Part shown: piece by piece, positions 62,781-64,000 of the stretch
Position numbering within the stretch: the stretch's first letter is position 1
Layout of the letters: each line of letters starts with the position of its first letter
Source of the DNA: Aegicerativicinus sediminis
Lineage (GTDB): Bacteria > Bacteroidota > Bacteroidia > Flavobacteriales > Flavobacteriaceae
Direction of reading: 5' to 3'
Assembly (NCBI RefSeq): GCF_015476115.1
Contig: NZ_CP064295.1
Location: 1,854,001-1,918,000 of the forward strand
Length of the DNA: 64,000 bases
The notes under the pieces: generated by a model
Database searches by the model: none
Told to the model about the DNA's origin: nothing
What the model saw: only the letters and a program-made list of their open reading frames with translations
Position numbers and translations under genes: made by a program

Positions 62781-63793
62781 TGAGTAAAGAAGACATAATT
62801 AATCTAGGTCATGGAAGCGGGGGATCGATGACTCGAACTTTGCTTGACGATGTCATTTTTAAAACTTTCAGCAACCCCTTGCTTAACCAAAAACACGATG
62901 GTTCCATTTTGGAATTAAAAGGGAAAATTGCTATTTCAACAGATAGCTTTGTTGTTTCTCCGATTTTTTTTAGAGGAGGAAATATTGGAGAACTTGCGGT
63001 TAACGGAACTGTAAATGATGTTGCTATGTGTGGTGCCCAACCAAAATATTTGAGTTTAGCTTTTATTGTTGAAGAGGGACTTAAGATAGAAGAATTTATT
63101 GCTATTGTTAATTCAATTAAGGCCACCGCTGATCGATGTGGTGTTGAAATAGTTACTGGTGATACAAAAGTTGTGGAACGTGGTAAAGGCGATAAGATTT
63201 TTATTAATACAACTGGTGTTGGGGTAATTCATCCTAAAGCGAATATTTCTATGGAGCGAATAAAAGTTGGGGATAAAATAATAATAAATGGAAATATTGC
63301 TCAGCATGGGATGGCCATAATGTCTCAAAGAGAGGGTTTAGAGTTTGAAAGTGATATAGTTAGTGACACTGCCAATCTAAATTATATCGCAAACGAATTG
63401 CTAGATCAATTTGGAGATGACGTTCATTTGTTCAGAGATGCAACTAGAGGTGGCGTTGCTAGTGTATTGTCAGAAATTGCATTAGATACCGGCAAGGGGG
63501 TTTATATTGAAGAGAAAAATTTGCCAATAGATAAGCAGGTTTCTGCTGCATGTGAAATTTTGGGTCTAGATCCACTATATGTCGCCAACGAGGGTGTTTT
63601 CCTGGCAGTTGTAGATCAATCTGTTGCAACTGAAGTATTAAGGCAAATGCAAACTAATCAAAATGCAAAAAATTCAATGTGCATTGGAGAAATAACTCAA
63701 TCAAATTCTAAGAAGGTTGTGATGGAGAGTGTAATTGGAGGAAAACGTATCGTTACCCCTTTAATCGGAGAACAGTTGCCAAGAATCTGTTAA
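62780..63793 (+). CDS. hypE: hydrogenase maturation factor HypE
   Basis: A 337-residue PurM-like ATPase that dehydrates the HypF-made carbamoyl group on its C-terminal Cys to a thiocyanate. The C-terminus is PRIC, with Cys337 as the acceptor; GHGSGGSMTRTLLDD and FRDATRGGVASVLSE are the conserved ATP/metal-binding segments. It is the last gene of the run. It converges on the partial membrane gene, sharing bases of the stop codons. Confidence 0.97.
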   Translation: MSKEDIINLGHGSGGSMTRTLLDDVIFKTFSNPLLNQKHDGSILELKGKIAISTDSFVVSPIFFRGGNIGELAVNGTVNDVAMCGAQPKYLSLAFIVEEGLKIEEFIAIVNSIKATADRCGVEIVTGDTKVVERGKGDKIFINTTGVGVIHPKANISMERIKVGDKIIINGNIAQHGMAIMSQREGLEFESDIVSDTANLNYIANELLDQFGDDVHLFRDATRGGVASVLSEIALDTGKGVYIEEKNLPIDKQVSAACEILGLDPLYVANEGVFLAVVDQSVATEVLRQMQTNQNAKNSMCIGEITQSNSKKVVMESVIGGKRIVTPLIGEQLPRIC

Positions 63794-64000
63794 AAGGAAA
63801 AAAACCAATAAACACCTATAATAATAGCTAATAATCCGGCAGCTAATCGAATTCCATTAAAAAATGTCTCGTTTTGTGAATTGGCAGAATAACCTGAAAT
63901 ATTCCCAACGACATAGGCAAAAGTAGTCATGGCGAGCAAGGTGCCAAATGCGAAACCGAGGATATAGGTAATGGAATCAGTATATCTTGTAAAACCTAAT
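63790..64000 (-). CDS. membrane permease-like protein, N-terminus cut by window edge
   Basis: The last ~69 codons of a membrane protein are visible, in frame from 63999 to a TAA at 63792-63790. Two hydrophobic helices are seen (YILGFAFGTLLAMTTFAYVVG and IRLAAGLLAIIIGVYWFF). The pattern resembles the C-terminus of UreH/TauE-like nickel/cobalt permeases, which often accompany hyp genes, but the fragment is too short to be sure. A metal transporter for the hydrogenase is the most likely role (inference). Confidence 0.55.
   Translation of the reverse strand, partial: LGFTRYTDSITYILGFAFGTLLAMTTFAYVVGNISGYSANSQNETFFNGIRLAAGLLAIIIGVYWFFSF

Overview
The window is chromosomal DNA from a marine-type Bacteroidota, most likely Flavobacteriaceae. 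The evidence is its low-GC coding style, type IX secretion (T9SS) sorting domains, a PorZ-type propeller gene next to recO, several TonB-dependent receptors, a FecI/FecR/receptor signalling unit, DUF6090 proteins, and promoters of the Bacteroidota form TTG-N19-21-TAnnTTTG. I saw no rRNA, tRNA, CRISPR array or transposase.

Layout. (1) 1-5022 is an accessory region. An amidase gene cut by the left edge, a secreted protein, small membrane proteins and two DUF6090 genes all lie on the minus strand, separated by five structured 120-185 bp repeats. The repeats behave like recombination sites of an integron-type gene-cassette array, although their bases do not match canonical attC cores. Each complete unit carries its own short sequence, repeated in inverted form at both of its ends. 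No recombinase gene is visible. This is the most unusual part of the window. (2) 5023-10627 holds a short ssb, a CHRD lipoprotein, a redox/envelope operon (YceI, c-type cytochrome, DUF5777 barrel, T9SS-exported cupredoxin, OB-fold protein), a structured intergenic element, and two acidic lipoproteins. (3) 10764-19664 is an ECF sigma / FecR / STN-type TonB receptor unit facing two tandem ~800-residue MG2-like exported proteins. (4) 19878-38162 is mainly housekeeping and envelope genes: ppc, metG, two peptidases, yraN, nadD-gmk-yicC, transporters and metB. (5) 38387-51575 has gdhA, a porZ-recO-TonB receptor run, a 1586-residue T9SS cargo protein, recX and a cupin/JmjC-like protein. (6) 51638-64000 is a [NiFe]-hydrogenase locus. 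hypA-hypB-hypC and a TonB receptor run one way. Small subunit, large subunit, cytochrome b, maturation protease, hypF, hypD and hypE run the other way. A membrane permease-like gene is cut by the right edge.

How it works together. The hydrogenase small subunit has all six cysteines of the [4Fe-3S] proximal cluster that marks oxygen-tolerant membrane-bound uptake hydrogenases. With a diheme cytochrome b it should feed electrons from H2 into the quinone pool. HypA/HypB insert nickel, HypC-F make the Fe(CN)2CO group, and the flanking TonB receptor and permease-like gene could supply nickel (inference). The sigma/FecR/receptor unit should sense a surface ligand and may control the neighbouring MG2-like genes (inference).
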